Below are positions 15,434 to 23,283 of a stretch of DNA of 28,857 bases, in pieces. Source of the DNA: an uncultured Collinsella sp. (GTDB lineage Bacteria; Actinomycetota; Coriobacteriia; Coriobacteriales; Coriobacteriaceae). The stretch's first letter is position 1, and each line of letters begins with the position of its first letter. The translations under genes and the position numbers were made by a program. Where the stretch lies: contig UQXT01000012.1 of the NCBI GenBank assembly GCA_900545075.1, forward strand, positions 1 through 28,857, read 5' to 3'. The notes beneath the pieces are model-generated. The model worked only from the letters and a program-made list of their open reading frames with translations. It made no database searches and was not told the DNA's origin.

Positions 15434-17917
15434 ATGGAATCGTTGTACCGAAAGTATCGCCCGCTCACCTTCGACTCCGTGGTGGGCCAGCAGCATATCG
15501 TCTCGACGCTCGAGCACGCTATCACCGAGGGACGCCTGTCCCACGCCTACCTGTTCTGCGGACCGCGCGGCACGGGCAAGACCACCATGGCGCGCATCCT
15601 TGCCAAGGCGCTGCTGTGCCGCAATGCCGAGGCGGCGCGCGCCGAGGGTGCAAGCGGCTGCATGCCCGACGGTACTTGCGAGGAGTGCGAGCTCATTGCC
15701 GAGGGCAACCACCCCGATGTCTACGAGCTCGATGCCGCAAGCCGTACCGGCGTGGACAACGTGCGCGAGGAGATCATCAACTCCGTCAACTTTGCCCCGG
15801 TGCGCGGCAAGTACAAGATCTATATCATCGACGAGGTCCACATGCTCACGACGGCGGCGTTCAACGCGCTGCTCAAGACGCTCGAGGAGCCGCCGGCACA
15901 CGTGATCTTTGTGCTGTGCACCACCGACCCGCAAAAGATTCTGGAGACCATCCTCTCGCGCTGCCAGCGTTTCGATTTCCATCGCATCGGCAACGAGGAT
16001 ATTGAGCATCGCCTGGCATACGTATGCGAGCAGGAGGGCTTCGATTACGACGACGAGGCGCTCGCCATCGTGGCGCGCCATGCCAAGGGCGGCATGCGCG
16101 ACGCGCTCTCCACACTGGAGCAGCTGAGCGTTTTTGGCAACGGAGCCGTGCACGCGGACGATGCCCGCTCACTTTTGGGCGAGGTTTCGGACCAGATCCT
16201 GGGCGAATTTGCCCACGCCATCGCCGAGCGTGATATTGCTGAGCTCTATGGGCTCATTCGCGCACAGGTCGAGGAGGGCAATGACCTGCTTGAGCTGACG
16301 CGCGACCTGGTGGCGCACGTGCGCGACGTGTATGTGGCCTGCGTTGCCGGTGCCCGTGCCGAGCTGTTTGAGGGCGGCTCCGAGCAGGCCGAGACGCTTG
16401 CTGCCGAGGCCGCTGCCTTTGGCGAGCATCCTGCCGACCGCCTGGCCCGCGTGCTGACGGTGCTCGACGATGCCGCACTGGAGATGAGGGGCGCGAGCGA
16501 CGTGCGCCTGGTGCTCGAGATCGCCTGCACGCGTCTGGCACGTCCCGAGGCTGATTTAACGATTGAGGCATTGGCCGAGCGTGTGGCACGCTTGGAGGCC
16601 ATGGTTGCCAACGGCGCCGTGCCGGCGAGCGTGGCCGCTGCTCAGGCCGCCGCGCCTGCAACTGTCGCGGCTGCTCCTGCGACGACGCAACAGCCGACGT
16701 TGATCTCGGGCACCCGAGCTGCCGCTCCGGCAGCATCCGCTGCTCCCGCCGCTGCGTCTGCGCGCCAGGGTGGCATGCCCTGGGACCGAGGCACTGCCGC
16801 TCCGGCGACCCAGCCTGCGCCCGCGTCGACCCCCAAGCCCACCGCGCCCGCGCCTCAGCCTGCCCCGGCTCCGATGTCCCAGCCCACCGCCGCTCCGGCT
16901 CCCGCACCTGCCGCCGCGCCGGCGCCTAAGCCCCAGCCCAACAACGCCGCCCAGGTTGCTGCCGCCGGTACTGCCGAGGCGCCCGCGGTCGAGGACGCCG
17001 GCGAGCTGCAGCGCAAATGGGCCGAGGTCGTCGAGCGCGTCAAGGCGCGTCAGGCTTCCTACGCAGGGCTTTTGCTCAACGCCCGCGCCACGGCCGACGA
17101 CGGCTCCAAGCTCACCGTCTCGTTCCCTGCGGGCTCGACCTTTGCCATCAAGATGCTCGGCCGCGCTGACACGCAATCGGTGGTCCTGCCGACGGTCTGC
17201 GCGGTCTTCGGTCGTCGCACCGTCGACTATGTCCTGGATGGGGGTGGCACGCCGGCTCCTCAACATGAGGAGCATTCTCTATCTGCACGGGCTGCGGCAT
17301 CTGCGGACCCGCAACCCGTGTCCTCGGCGGCCCCTGTATCCTCGAGCGCCAGCGCGCCGCAGCAGCAAACGGCGCCGGTAGCGGCATCGACCCCGTCGGC
17401 GCCTAAGCCCGCGGCGCCCAAACCGGCTGCTCCGATCCCCGCGCCCAAGCCCGCTGCCGCGCCTGCGCCCAAGTCATCCGACCTGGCCAAGGCCCCCTGG
17501 CTGCGCTCCGACAACCCCGCCGGTGCTCCTGCCACGGGAAAGCTCCCGACCGAGCCCGCGCCCCAAGCGCCCGAGCGCGCGTCCGCTCCCAAGGCTCAGC
17601 CCGCCGCGCCGTCTGCGCCGTGGGAATCCGAGCAGGTGCCCTACGACGACGCCATGGTCGGCGGCTTCGCCGGCGATGCGAGCGGGGAAGATCTTTCTCC
17701 GTTCGACGTGCCTGCCGCGGCGCCTGCGCCCAAGCCTGCTGCAACTGTCCCCAAAGAGGAGGACGCTTCTGCAGCTCCCTGGGAGTCCAACCCCGGCGCC
17801 GGCAGCCCCTTCGGCCATCAGGGCGCAGCCCCGAGCATCCCGCAGACCGAGGATGAGGCCAAGGCCCTCATCCGCAGCGTCTTCGGCCAGGCCACCATCT
17901 TCAAGCCGGTGGAGTAA
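15434..17917 (+). CDS. dnaX: DNA polymerase III subunits gamma and tau
   Basis: Clamp-loader ATPase that loads the sliding clamp and, as tau, couples polymerases at the fork. The product is 827 residues, long for the family. The AAA+ module (about 1-220) has GPRGTGKT (43-50), a Cys cluster including CMPDGTCEEC, a DEVH Walker B and the SRC sensor motif. Domain III follows to about 380. Residues 390-520 and 610-800 are low-complexity Ala/Pro, flanking a folded C-terminal-type domain at about 523-605 (LQRKWAEVVERVKARQ onward). Short PW motifs recur in the linkers (MPWDR, APWLR, APWES twice). The start is ATG 15434, after GGGGGAG; the same frame is open upstream to 14960 but antisense to the YcxB gene. 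I see no A-rich slippery site for a frameshifted gamma. Confidence 0.96.
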   Translation: MESLYRKYRPLTFDSVVGQQHIVSTLEHAITEGRLSHAYLFCGPRGTGKTTMARILAKALLCRNAEAARAEGASGCMPDGTCEECELIAEGNHPDVYELDAASRTGVDNVREEIINSVNFAPVRGKYKIYIIDEVHMLTTAAFNALLKTLEEPPAHVIFVLCTTDPQKILETILSRCQRFDFHRIGNEDIEHRLAYVCEQEGFDYDDEALAIVARHAKGGMRDALSTLEQLSVFGNGAVHADDARSLLGEVSDQILGEFAHAIAERDIAELYGLIRAQVEEGNDLLELTRDLVAHVRDVYVACVAGARAELFEGGSEQAETLAAEAAAFGEHPADRLARVLTVLDDAALEMRGASDVRLVLEIACTRLARPEADLTIEALAERVARLEAMVANGAVPASVAAAQAAAPATVAAAPATTQQPTLISGTRAAAPAASAAPAAASARQGGMPWDRGTAAPATQPAPASTPKPTAPAPQPAPAPMSQPTAAPAPAPAAAPAPKPQPNNAAQVAAAGTAEAPAVEDAGELQRKWAEVVERVKARQASYAGLLLNARATADDGSKLTVSFPAGSTFAIKMLGRADTQSVVLPTVCAVFGRRTVDYVLDGGGTPAPQHEEHSLSARAAASADPQPVSSAAPVSSSASAPQQQTAPVAASTPSAPKPAAPKPAAPIPAPKPAAAPAPKSSDLAKAPWLRSDNPAGAPATGKLPTEPAPQAPERASAPKAQPAAPSAPWESEQVPYDDAMVGGFAGDASGEDLSPFDVPAAAPAPKPAATVPKEEDASAAPWESNPGAGSPFGHQGAAPSIPQTEDEAKALIRSVFGQATIFKPVE

Positions 17918-17971
17918 CCGTGCGGGCGGGTATACTGTTCAAGAAGAGATTTCTTTGAACGGAGCGAGCTT

Positions 17972-18232
17972 ATGATGTGGGAATATGTCCGCCTTGAGGA
18001 CGATACACAAATCTCGTATTCCGAAGTCCGTGAGGACAACACGGTGAAGATCGTTGTGGAGCGCCCACGCGATTGGGGCTTTGACACGGCGGAATGTATC
18101 TTGCCGGCATTCAATTGGGTGTCGCACGAGGGCTTTAGCGAAGCGGACCTCAAAGAGCTCGATGATTTTGTGCGTAATAACGCCCCGCTTATCTTGCGTT
18201 TTGCTTACGAAGGCGGACGAGTCTATGCCTAG
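17972..18232 (+). CDS. Hypothetical protein paired with a DUF4160 gene
   Basis: An 86-residue acidic protein I cannot assign. It has no signal peptide or membrane segment; it reads as a compact alpha/beta domain (VKIVVERPRDWGFDTAECIL) with a helical C-terminal part (FSEADLKELDDFVRNN). GGAG precedes ATG 17972 by seven bases, and a TATACT at 17931-17936 may be its -10 box. Its stop overlaps the start of the DUF4160 gene by eight bases, so the two are translationally coupled. DUF4160 genes are often paired with a small partner (commonly DUF2442) in toxin-antitoxin-like couples; that role here is inference. Confidence 0.65.
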   Translation: MMWEYVRLEDDTQISYSEVREDNTVKIVVERPRDWGFDTAECILPAFNWVSHEGFSEADLKELDDFVRNNAPLILRFAYEGGRVYA

Positions 18233-18519
18233 TCTCTTCCGACTCGGGCCGTACATCATCTTTTTCTGGACAGGGGAGAACGGCGAACCCGTCCATGTTC
18301 ATATAGCGGTCAAGCGCCCCACTGCCGAGGCGACCAAGATATGGCTTACTCGCTCCGGCGGATGCAAGCTGGCCCATAACAAGGGCGATATTCCTGCTCG
18401 GGATTTACGCGATATCAGCTCGGGATTTACGCGATATCATGCAGTTTGTTTCATCTAACCATGCGCTGATTTGCAAACGTTGGAAAGAAACAACCGGCGG
18501 GCTATCGTTCTACTGTTGA
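18225..18519 (+). pseudogene. DUF4160 family gene disrupted by a 22-bp tandem duplication
   Basis: The frame from ATG 18225 begins MPSLFRLGPYIIFFWTGE and has HVHIAVKRP, matching DUF4160 (RxGPYxxFF ... HVHV). After ARDLRDI it shifts and stops at 18458. A perfect 22-base tandem duplication (18396-18417 and 18418-18439) causes this. Removing one copy restores a 90-residue protein that continues RDIMQFVSSNHALICKRW and stops at 18517-18519, a normal DUF4160 end. The restored stop overlaps the convergent gene at 18510 by ten bases. Loss or gain of one repeat unit would toggle the gene. It could be a recent mutation, a phase-variable gene or an assembly error. Confidence 0.8.
18396..18439 (+). repeat. 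22-bp perfect tandem duplication
   Basis: The unit starts GCTCGGGATTTACGC and ends GATATCA; two copies abut at 18417/18418. Because 22 is not a multiple of three, the second copy shifts the DUF4160 reading frame. Confidence 0.95.
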
Positions 18520-19019
18520 GAGTCGCTCGCTGGACTTAGGATTCCTAGCTCTTCAGGGGTTTTGTCCGGGCGCATCTGTATTTCGGACATGTGTAGTGTG
18601 GTGCCGCGTATATCGCATTCGAGCAGACAGGTGCGTGACGGTCGCCCTAGGATGCTGAGGTCGACACGATACGTCGCGCGGCTGTCCGTGTACTCGACTT
18701 GCTCGGCGTCGAGGGTTGCTCCGATTGTCAAGAAAGCGCCTGGTTCGGCACCGACAATCTTGGAGTCCTTTATCTTGACCTTGAGCTCTTGGTAGAGGGA
18801 CGGGCTGTTGTAGTAAATGGTTCGGGTTCCATCGGTGCACTCATCGGTCGCTTCCCATTTGACGGTGGGCTGGTCCGAGCTGGTTATCAGCAGTTCTGCT
18901 CCAAAGGCTATAGCATGGGTGATGACAACCAGTAATGCCCAGCCGACAAAGAGATAGAGAACCACATATGCAACGGGGTGTTTTGAGCGGATGTTTTGGA
19001 GCACGTCGGGGGCATTCAT
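18510..19019 (-). CDS. Small single-pass membrane protein, unknown function
   Basis: A 169-residue protein not assigned to a family. A short N-terminal cytoplasmic part (about 1-15) is followed by one membrane segment (about 16-42, AYVVLYLFVGWALLVVITHA) and a ~125-residue extracytoplasmic part with beta-strand-like alternation. That part has three Cys (in DECTDG, RTCLLECD). AGGAGG-like GGAGG lies six bases before the ATG. A TATAAT on the minus strand at 19059-19054 would start transcription about 28 bases upstream of the ATG. It is convergent with the DUF4160 gene. It resembles small secreted or lipoprotein-like proteins, but no lipobox is present. Confidence 0.75.
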   Translation of the reverse strand: MNAPDVLQNIRSKHPVAYVVLYLFVGWALLVVITHAIAFGAELLITSSDQPTVKWEATDECTDGTRTIYYNSPSLYQELKVKIKDSKIVGAEPGAFLTIGATLDAEQVEYTDSRATYRVDLSILGRPSRTCLLECDIRGTTLHMSEIQMRPDKTPEELGILSPASDSQQ

Positions 19020-19359
19020 GGGGCACCTCCAAATTGCTTTCTATGGCAATCAAATTATACCCCGCCGTCATGAGAGCCGCTTCGAGTAGTAGCTCGGCAT
19101 TTAGCCATTTAGTGGTACGCATTAAATGTCGGATTCCGGCTCTACAAGATTTAGCTTTCAATATTATGCAGACGCGAATTATTCAACTTTGCATAATCTT
19201 TGGGTGCGGCTTGCACTTCAGGACATGTATATCGACTGAGGTAGCGTGACTGCCCCGCTCGCTTGCCCCGCGCCGTGGTACGATTTTTGAGTTTGAAAGT
19301 CCCGCCGCGTCTCGGCTGCCCTTGCAGCTTGTCGCGCGGCCGCACGTAAAGGAGCCATC
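19020..19359. other. Intergenic region before ybaB, partly AT-rich
   Basis: No gene is supported here. From about 19030 to 19220 the composition is AT-rich, unlike the rest of the dnaX-recR region. It contains the 8-bp inverted repeat ATTATGCA/TGCATAAT (19163-19170 and 19190-19197) and the minus-strand promoter at 19059. I could not identify a convincing promoter for ybaB. Confidence 0.5.
19054..19059 (-). promoter_or_regulatory. -10 box of the 18510-19019 membrane protein gene
   Basis: TATAAT on the minus strand, about 35 bases upstream of the ATG, preceded by GGGG. No good -35 is visible. The short leader contains ATTGC...GCAAT. Confidence 0.5.
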
Positions 19360-19680
19360 ATGGCCGGTATGAACATGCAGCAGATGATGAAGCAGGCTCG
19401 CAAGATGCAGGAGCAGCTTGCCGCCGCGCAGGAGAACCTCAAGTCCCAGACCGTCGACGCCTCTGCTGGCGGCGGCATGGTCAAGGTGACCGTTAACGGC
19501 GAGATGGAGCTCGTCAACCTCACTATTGACCCCGATGCGCTCGATCCCGAGGACGTCGATATGCTGCAGGACATGATCATGGCTGCCGTCAACGAGGCCG
19601 TCCGCGGCGTCAACGAGCTCGCCAACAAGCAGATGGGCGCCATCACCGGCGGCCTCAACATCCCGGGCATGCCGTTCTAA
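19360..19680 (+). CDS. ybaB: YbaB/EbfC nucleoid-associated protein
   Basis: Small DNA-binding protein (106 residues) that coats the chromosome and is almost always encoded between dnaX and recR. The Met-rich start (MNMQQMMKQARKMQEQ), the central GMVKVTVNGEMELVNLTIDP and the helical DMIMAAVNEAVRGVNELANKQM are all typical, as is the Gly/Pro-rich end NIPGMPF. AAGGAG precedes ATG 19360. recR follows after 13 bases, so the two are an operon. Here dnaX is 1.4 kb away rather than adjacent. Confidence 0.96.
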   Translation: MAGMNMQQMMKQARKMQEQLAAAQENLKSQTVDASAGGGMVKVTVNGEMELVNLTIDPDALDPEDVDMLQDMIMAAVNEAVRGVNELANKQMGAITGGLNIPGMPF

Positions 19681-19693
19681 GACACGCATATAT

Positions 19694-20290
19694 ATGAGTG
19701 CGAATCACAGTCTGCAAAAACTGCTCGATGAGCTGGGTCGTCTGCCGGGCATTGGTCCCAAGTCGGCCCAGCGCATCGCCTATTACCTGCTCGAGGCCGA
19801 TGCCGAGGAGGCCCGCCGCCTGGCCGAGGCCATCCTGGAGGTCAAGCAGGAGGTCCACTTTTGCAGCCGTTGCTTTAACTACGCCACGGCCGACGAGTGC
19901 TCCATCTGCCAGGACCCGATGCGCGACACCACCCGCATCTGCGTGGTGGGTGAGCCGCGCGATGTCCAGGCGATTGAGCGCACGGGCAGCTACCGTGGCC
20001 TGTACCATGTGCTGGGCGGCGTGATCAGCCCCATGGACAAGATCGGCCCCGAGCAACTGCACATCCGCGAGTTGCTGGCGCGCTTGGGCCACGAGGATAT
20101 CCACGAGGTCATTATCGCCACCAACCCCAACATTGAGGGCGAGACCACGGCGAGCTACCTTGCTCGCACCATCAAGCCATTGGGCGTTGAGGTATCGCGT
20201 CTGGCGAGCGGCCTTCCCGTGGGCGGCGACTTGGAGTATGCCGACGAGCTTACGCTCGGCCGCGCTATCGAGGCCCGCCGCGCGATCTAG
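19694..20290 (+). CDS. recR: Recombination protein RecR
   Basis: Cytoplasmic recombinational-repair protein that works with RecO/RecF to load RecA at gaps. The product is 198 residues, the standard length. An N-terminal helix-hairpin-helix (about 10-27, LPGIGPKSAQR) is followed by a four-Cys zinc finger (57, 60, 69, 72). The Toprim domain (about 80-175) includes VVGEPRDVQAIE, and IIATNPNIEGETTA follows. The region before the ATG (ACACGCATATAT) has no Shine-Dalgarno sequence, so translation probably depends on coupling to ybaB, whose stop is 13 bases upstream. I see no strong terminator after it. Confidence 0.97.
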   Translation: MSANHSLQKLLDELGRLPGIGPKSAQRIAYYLLEADAEEARRLAEAILEVKQEVHFCSRCFNYATADECSICQDPMRDTTRICVVGEPRDVQAIERTGSYRGLYHVLGGVISPMDKIGPEQLHIRELLARLGHEDIHEVIIATNPNIEGETTASYLARTIKPLGVEVSRLASGLPVGGDLEYADELTLGRAIEARRAI

Positions 20291-20366
20291 GCGGTGTCAG
20301 CTCTGCGGCATGTCCCGTCGGCCTGCCGCACGGGGCGCTCATAATTGGGCACGCGTTCATGCATTT

Positions 20367-20449
20367 GTTGTGCAACAAACCTGCTTTTCATCCGCTTATC
20401 GCGTGGATGGGTTCACTCGCACCTCGTATTTGCCCATTCGTTGCGCAAC
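20367..20449. promoter_or_regulatory. Two palindromic candidate operators, GTTGTGCAAC and GTTGCGCAAC
   Basis: GTTGTGCAAC at 20367-20376 lies inside the longer palindrome TTTGTTG-TG-CAACAAA (20364-20379). GTTGCGCAAC is at 20440-20449. Their centres are 73 bases apart, close to seven helical turns. The second covers the candidate -35 box of the gene at 20534. Function is inferred. Confidence 0.45.
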
Positions 20450-20471
20450 CTTTTGGGTTCGCTGATACACT
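20441..20471 (+). promoter_or_regulatory. Candidate promoter of the 20534-24222 cassette
   Basis: TTGCGC (20441-20446) and TACACT (20466-20471) are 19 bases apart. Transcription would begin near 20478, placing the hairpin at 20494-20511 in a short leader. Confidence 0.45.
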
Positions 20472-20493
20472 CAAATGTGGATATGAAAGAATG

Positions 20494-20520
20494 CGCCGCT
20501 TTTAAGCGGCGTGTTTTTGT
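20494..20520 (+). terminator. Rho-independent terminator-like hairpin just before the 20534 gene
   Basis: CGCCGCTT (20494-20501) pairs with AAGCGGCG (20504-20511) and is followed by TGTTTTTGTT. The ribosome binding site GGAGGAG follows at once (20522-20528). It may end recR transcripts or act as an attenuator for the cassette. Confidence 0.8.
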
Positions 20521-20533
20521 TGGAGGAGAACGC

Positions 20534-21442
20534 ATGCGGCCCGGGGGCACTCAGACAAAGCGTGGCGCCGCGGTGCGCATGCGACGCCGGCTGGGCCTGG
20601 CGCCTCGGGCGTATGTGCTGCTGTCTTGCTCGCTCGTGCTGGTCATAGCCGGTGTTTCGGCTTATGGCATGACAGTGCCGTCCATGGTGCAGGCGCATGC
20701 TGCGCGCGAGCTGCATATTGGGCGCAAGGCCAAAAGCGACTTGGGAACGACAACTGGATATGCGTGGGCGAGCGTGGTCGGGCGCATCGTGTTTGGCGTC
20801 GGTCCCGCGGACGAGGGCGAGCGGGCGTCCAACGAGATCACGCTGGCAAACGGCAAGACCATCGTGCTCACCAACACCAAGGTCATTACGAAGCTTTCCA
20901 ATAACAGCGTGGCTGCCGTCGTCAATAAGACCGAGCAGCAGAAGGGGCAGGATACGCAGCAGACGGGTAAGCCCGACGGCTCGGAGGGGTCCGGTTCTGG
21001 CACCGGCTCGGCGGGCTCGGGCGGCGGTTCCGGTTCGGGCTCCGCCTCTGGCGGTGGATCTTCGAGTGGCGGCTCGACGGACGGCGGTGCCGGCGGGGAC
21101 GCGGGCTCGGGCGGTCTCTCGGCTGCCGAGGAGGAGAGCATCCACAGTTGGCTCGTGACCAAATACAACATGCTCGATGGCTATGTCGCCCGCGCCAATA
21201 GCGTGGTTTCGACCTATAACGCAACAGGCGATACCGGGCCGTGCGATAGCCTGGCCAACGATATGTTTGTCATCCGTGCCGAGTTTGGCCGGCAAACGTT
21301 TTCTCCCAAGTCAAAGTGGTATCAGCAATACGCCAACCTATGGGGCTGCTACACCAATCTGTGCCAATGGGTGGGGCATTACGGCGATGACGACGTTGCG
21401 CTCAACAACTTCAATGCCAAAGTGGCGGCGATCGCCCTATGA
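20534..21442 (+). CDS. Membrane-anchored extracytoplasmic protein, unknown function, kinase-coupled
   Basis: A 302-residue protein of no family I recognise. A basic cytoplasmic start (KRGAAVRMRRR) leads to one membrane segment (about 27-48, AYVLLSCSLVLVIAGVSAYG). An outer region (about 50-140) includes a beta-rich ITLANGKTIVLTNTKVI. A Ser/Gly-rich flexible linker (about 145-198) connects to a C-terminal, mainly helical domain (about 199-302) with three Cys (GPCDS, WGCYTNLCQW). The start is ATG 20534 after GGAGGAG; the frame is open further upstream but runs through the terminator. The stop overlaps the kinase start as ATGA, so the two are translationally coupled. Topology suggests a sensor or ligand-binding partner of that kinase; this is inference. 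Confidence 0.8.
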   Translation: MRPGGTQTKRGAAVRMRRRLGLAPRAYVLLSCSLVLVIAGVSAYGMTVPSMVQAHAARELHIGRKAKSDLGTTTGYAWASVVGRIVFGVGPADEGERASNEITLANGKTIVLTNTKVITKLSNNSVAAVVNKTEQQKGQDTQQTGKPDGSEGSGSGTGSAGSGGGSGSGSASGGGSSSGGSTDGGAGGDAGSGGLSAAEEESIHSWLVTKYNMLDGYVARANSVVSTYNATGDTGPCDSLANDMFVIRAEFGRQTFSPKSKWYQQYANLWGCYTNLCQWVGHYGDDDVALNNFNAKVAAIAL

Positions 21443-23280
21443 CGAATAGCCTTGCTTCTAGCACATCGTGCGCGCTAAACCACGACCCTATGGTGGGCCT
21501 GCGCCTGGCGCGCGTTGGAGGGTTTGAGCCCGCCATTGCGCTGGGCCCGGACGAGCTTCCCGCCTACCTGCGCCGTTTTACGATGCTGTTTGCCGACGAC
21601 GCCACCATGCGCCGCGGCGGTATCGGCCGTGTGACGCGTGCCGTCAACGCGCAGGGCGAGGTCGTGGCGCTCAAGCAGCTCATCTTGCCAACGCGCGACG
21701 AATTTGATGACGATGTCGCCCACGAGGCACTGGTCGCCAAGTTCAAGGCGGCGTTTCGCGAGGAATATGAATGCCATCGTGCCCTTTCGGGTCTTAAGGG
21801 CTTTCCGCGCTTATACGGGTGGGGCGAGGTCGACGGCGTGCCCGCGATTGTCATGGAGTGGGTCGAGGGCGAGACGCTCGCTCGCCTGCGCCTGCGCCTT
21901 GCCGTGGACGATGCCGGTCGCCTGTCGCCGCTCGTGGCGGCGCGCCTGGGCCGCGACCTGTTCGACCTGCTCTGCCGCATGAGCTTGGTGGGGGAGGGGT
22001 TCGTCCATCGCGATATCTCGCCCGCTAATATTATGGTGCGCACGGCGCGTCTGCCGCTCGACCGACAACTTGCCGAAGGCACCTTCGACCTGTGCTTGAT
22101 CGACTTTGGCTCGTCGCTGGCGCTCGAGCCTGCCTCTGCGGTGGCGGGAACCGGCGGCACGGAGTCCTTTACAGAGCGCTATGCCACGTTGCGCCGCGCG
22201 ACGGTGGCCTACGCCCCGCCCGAGATGCTCACCGACGATATCCCCGACCTGCGCGTTTTGCGTATGTCGCCGGCAATCGACGTGTATGCCGCGGCGAGTA
22301 CGGTCTACGAGCTCATCGCCGGCGTCGCACCGTACGAGGTGGCGCCGAGCGCATCGGGCACCTCGGGTTCGCGCAAAAAGACGCGCGATATTGCCAGCCC
22401 CTATCGTCTCAAGATGGATACGCGCCCCGACTATCCCGCTGGCGCCCATGCGCCCGGTTGCGACCTAACCCAACTGCTCCGGCGTGAGCCCGATGTGGCG
22501 CTCGCCGCCGCCGAGCAGGCACAGCAGATGGGGCTCGAGCCGGACTCCGAGGAGCTGCGCGACGCGCTGGCATTTGTCGATGCCCAGTTGTTCGACGTGG
22601 TCATGGCCTGCCTGTCGTGTAATCAGGGCGATCGTCCCGAGCCCGCCGCGGTGGAGGCGGCGCTTACGACGTTTTGCGACCACTACGCGCAAAACGTCGG
22701 CCGCTCGCTTCGCGGCGAGCCGCTCACGCCCTGTCCCATGGATGCGTCCGGTCGCGTGGCCCGTCGCGCTGCGATGATCGGCGCTGCGGCTGTTTGTGGC
22801 CTCGTGTGGGTCGTTGTGGTGGTTTCGGCGGCGCTGCTGGCGTCGGGTGCTCGTATGACGGTTGCCGTGGGGCACATTTCGTGGTCCGGCACGCTGCCGG
22901 GTATCGTCGCCGCGCTCGCGCTGGCACTGCCGGGCATGGCGGGTATTGCCGTCGGTGCCATGGCGCACGATCGTCGCACGGGGTTCCTGCATGGCGTGCT
23001 GGCGCTTTCTGCCTGCGAGGTTCCGGTGCTGATCGCGGTTGCATGCATCGTGTTTTCTCAGCGCGCCGTAGCGAGTGGCTTCGTTGCCGCCTTAATTGCA
23101 ACCTATGCGCTCACGTGGTTTTTGCTGGCGATGGGGTTTGCCTTTGAGCTTCCCGCCGTGTCAGCACGACGTGCGAAAATTCCTATGGCGACGCCGCTTG
23201 CCGGCGGAGCCGCGGCTGCTCGCGCCTTTGGCGGGCCGGCCGAAGTATCCGACACTATCTCTGCGACCAAGGAGGGCTAA
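21439..23280 (+). CDS. Ser/Thr kinase with C-terminal membrane segments (kinase III)
   Basis: A 613-residue kinase. The N-terminal domain (about 45-415) has a divergent Gly-rich loop (RRGGIGRVTRA), Lys79 in VVALKQL, a catalytic loop HRDISPAN with Asp192, and DFG with Asp222, so catalysis looks possible. Ser replaces Lys in the HRDxKPxN position, which is unusual for a Ser/Thr kinase. Two inserts enlarge the C-lobe: around 298-335 (Ser/Gly, basic) and around 340-375. Four membrane segments follow (about 445-470, 480-508, 515-540, 545-570) and then a short tail. The start is ATG 21439, overlapping the upstream gene. The FHA gene starts four bases after its stop. It is distinct from kinase II in sequence but shares the kinase-then-polytopic layout and length. 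Confidence 0.88.
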   Translation: MTNSLASSTSCALNHDPMVGLRLARVGGFEPAIALGPDELPAYLRRFTMLFADDATMRRGGIGRVTRAVNAQGEVVALKQLILPTRDEFDDDVAHEALVAKFKAAFREEYECHRALSGLKGFPRLYGWGEVDGVPAIVMEWVEGETLARLRLRLAVDDAGRLSPLVAARLGRDLFDLLCRMSLVGEGFVHRDISPANIMVRTARLPLDRQLAEGTFDLCLIDFGSSLALEPASAVAGTGGTESFTERYATLRRATVAYAPPEMLTDDIPDLRVLRMSPAIDVYAAASTVYELIAGVAPYEVAPSASGTSGSRKKTRDIASPYRLKMDTRPDYPAGAHAPGCDLTQLLRREPDVALAAAEQAQQMGLEPDSEELRDALAFVDAQLFDVVMACLSCNQGDRPEPAAVEAALTTFCDHYAQNVGRSLRGEPLTPCPMDASGRVARRAAMIGAAAVCGLVWVVVVVSAALLASGARMTVAVGHISWSGTLPGIVAALALALPGMAGIAVGAMAHDRRTGFLHGVLALSACEVPVLIAVACIVFSQRAVASGFVAALIATYALTWFLLAMGFAFELPAVSARRAKIPMATPLAGGAAAARAFGGPAEVSDTISATKEG

Positions 23281-23283
23281 GCC

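Noticed and set aside
15434..17917. Programmed frameshift producing a short DnaX (gamma)
   Set aside because: I saw no A-rich slippery heptamer with a stimulating stem near the end of the ATPase region.
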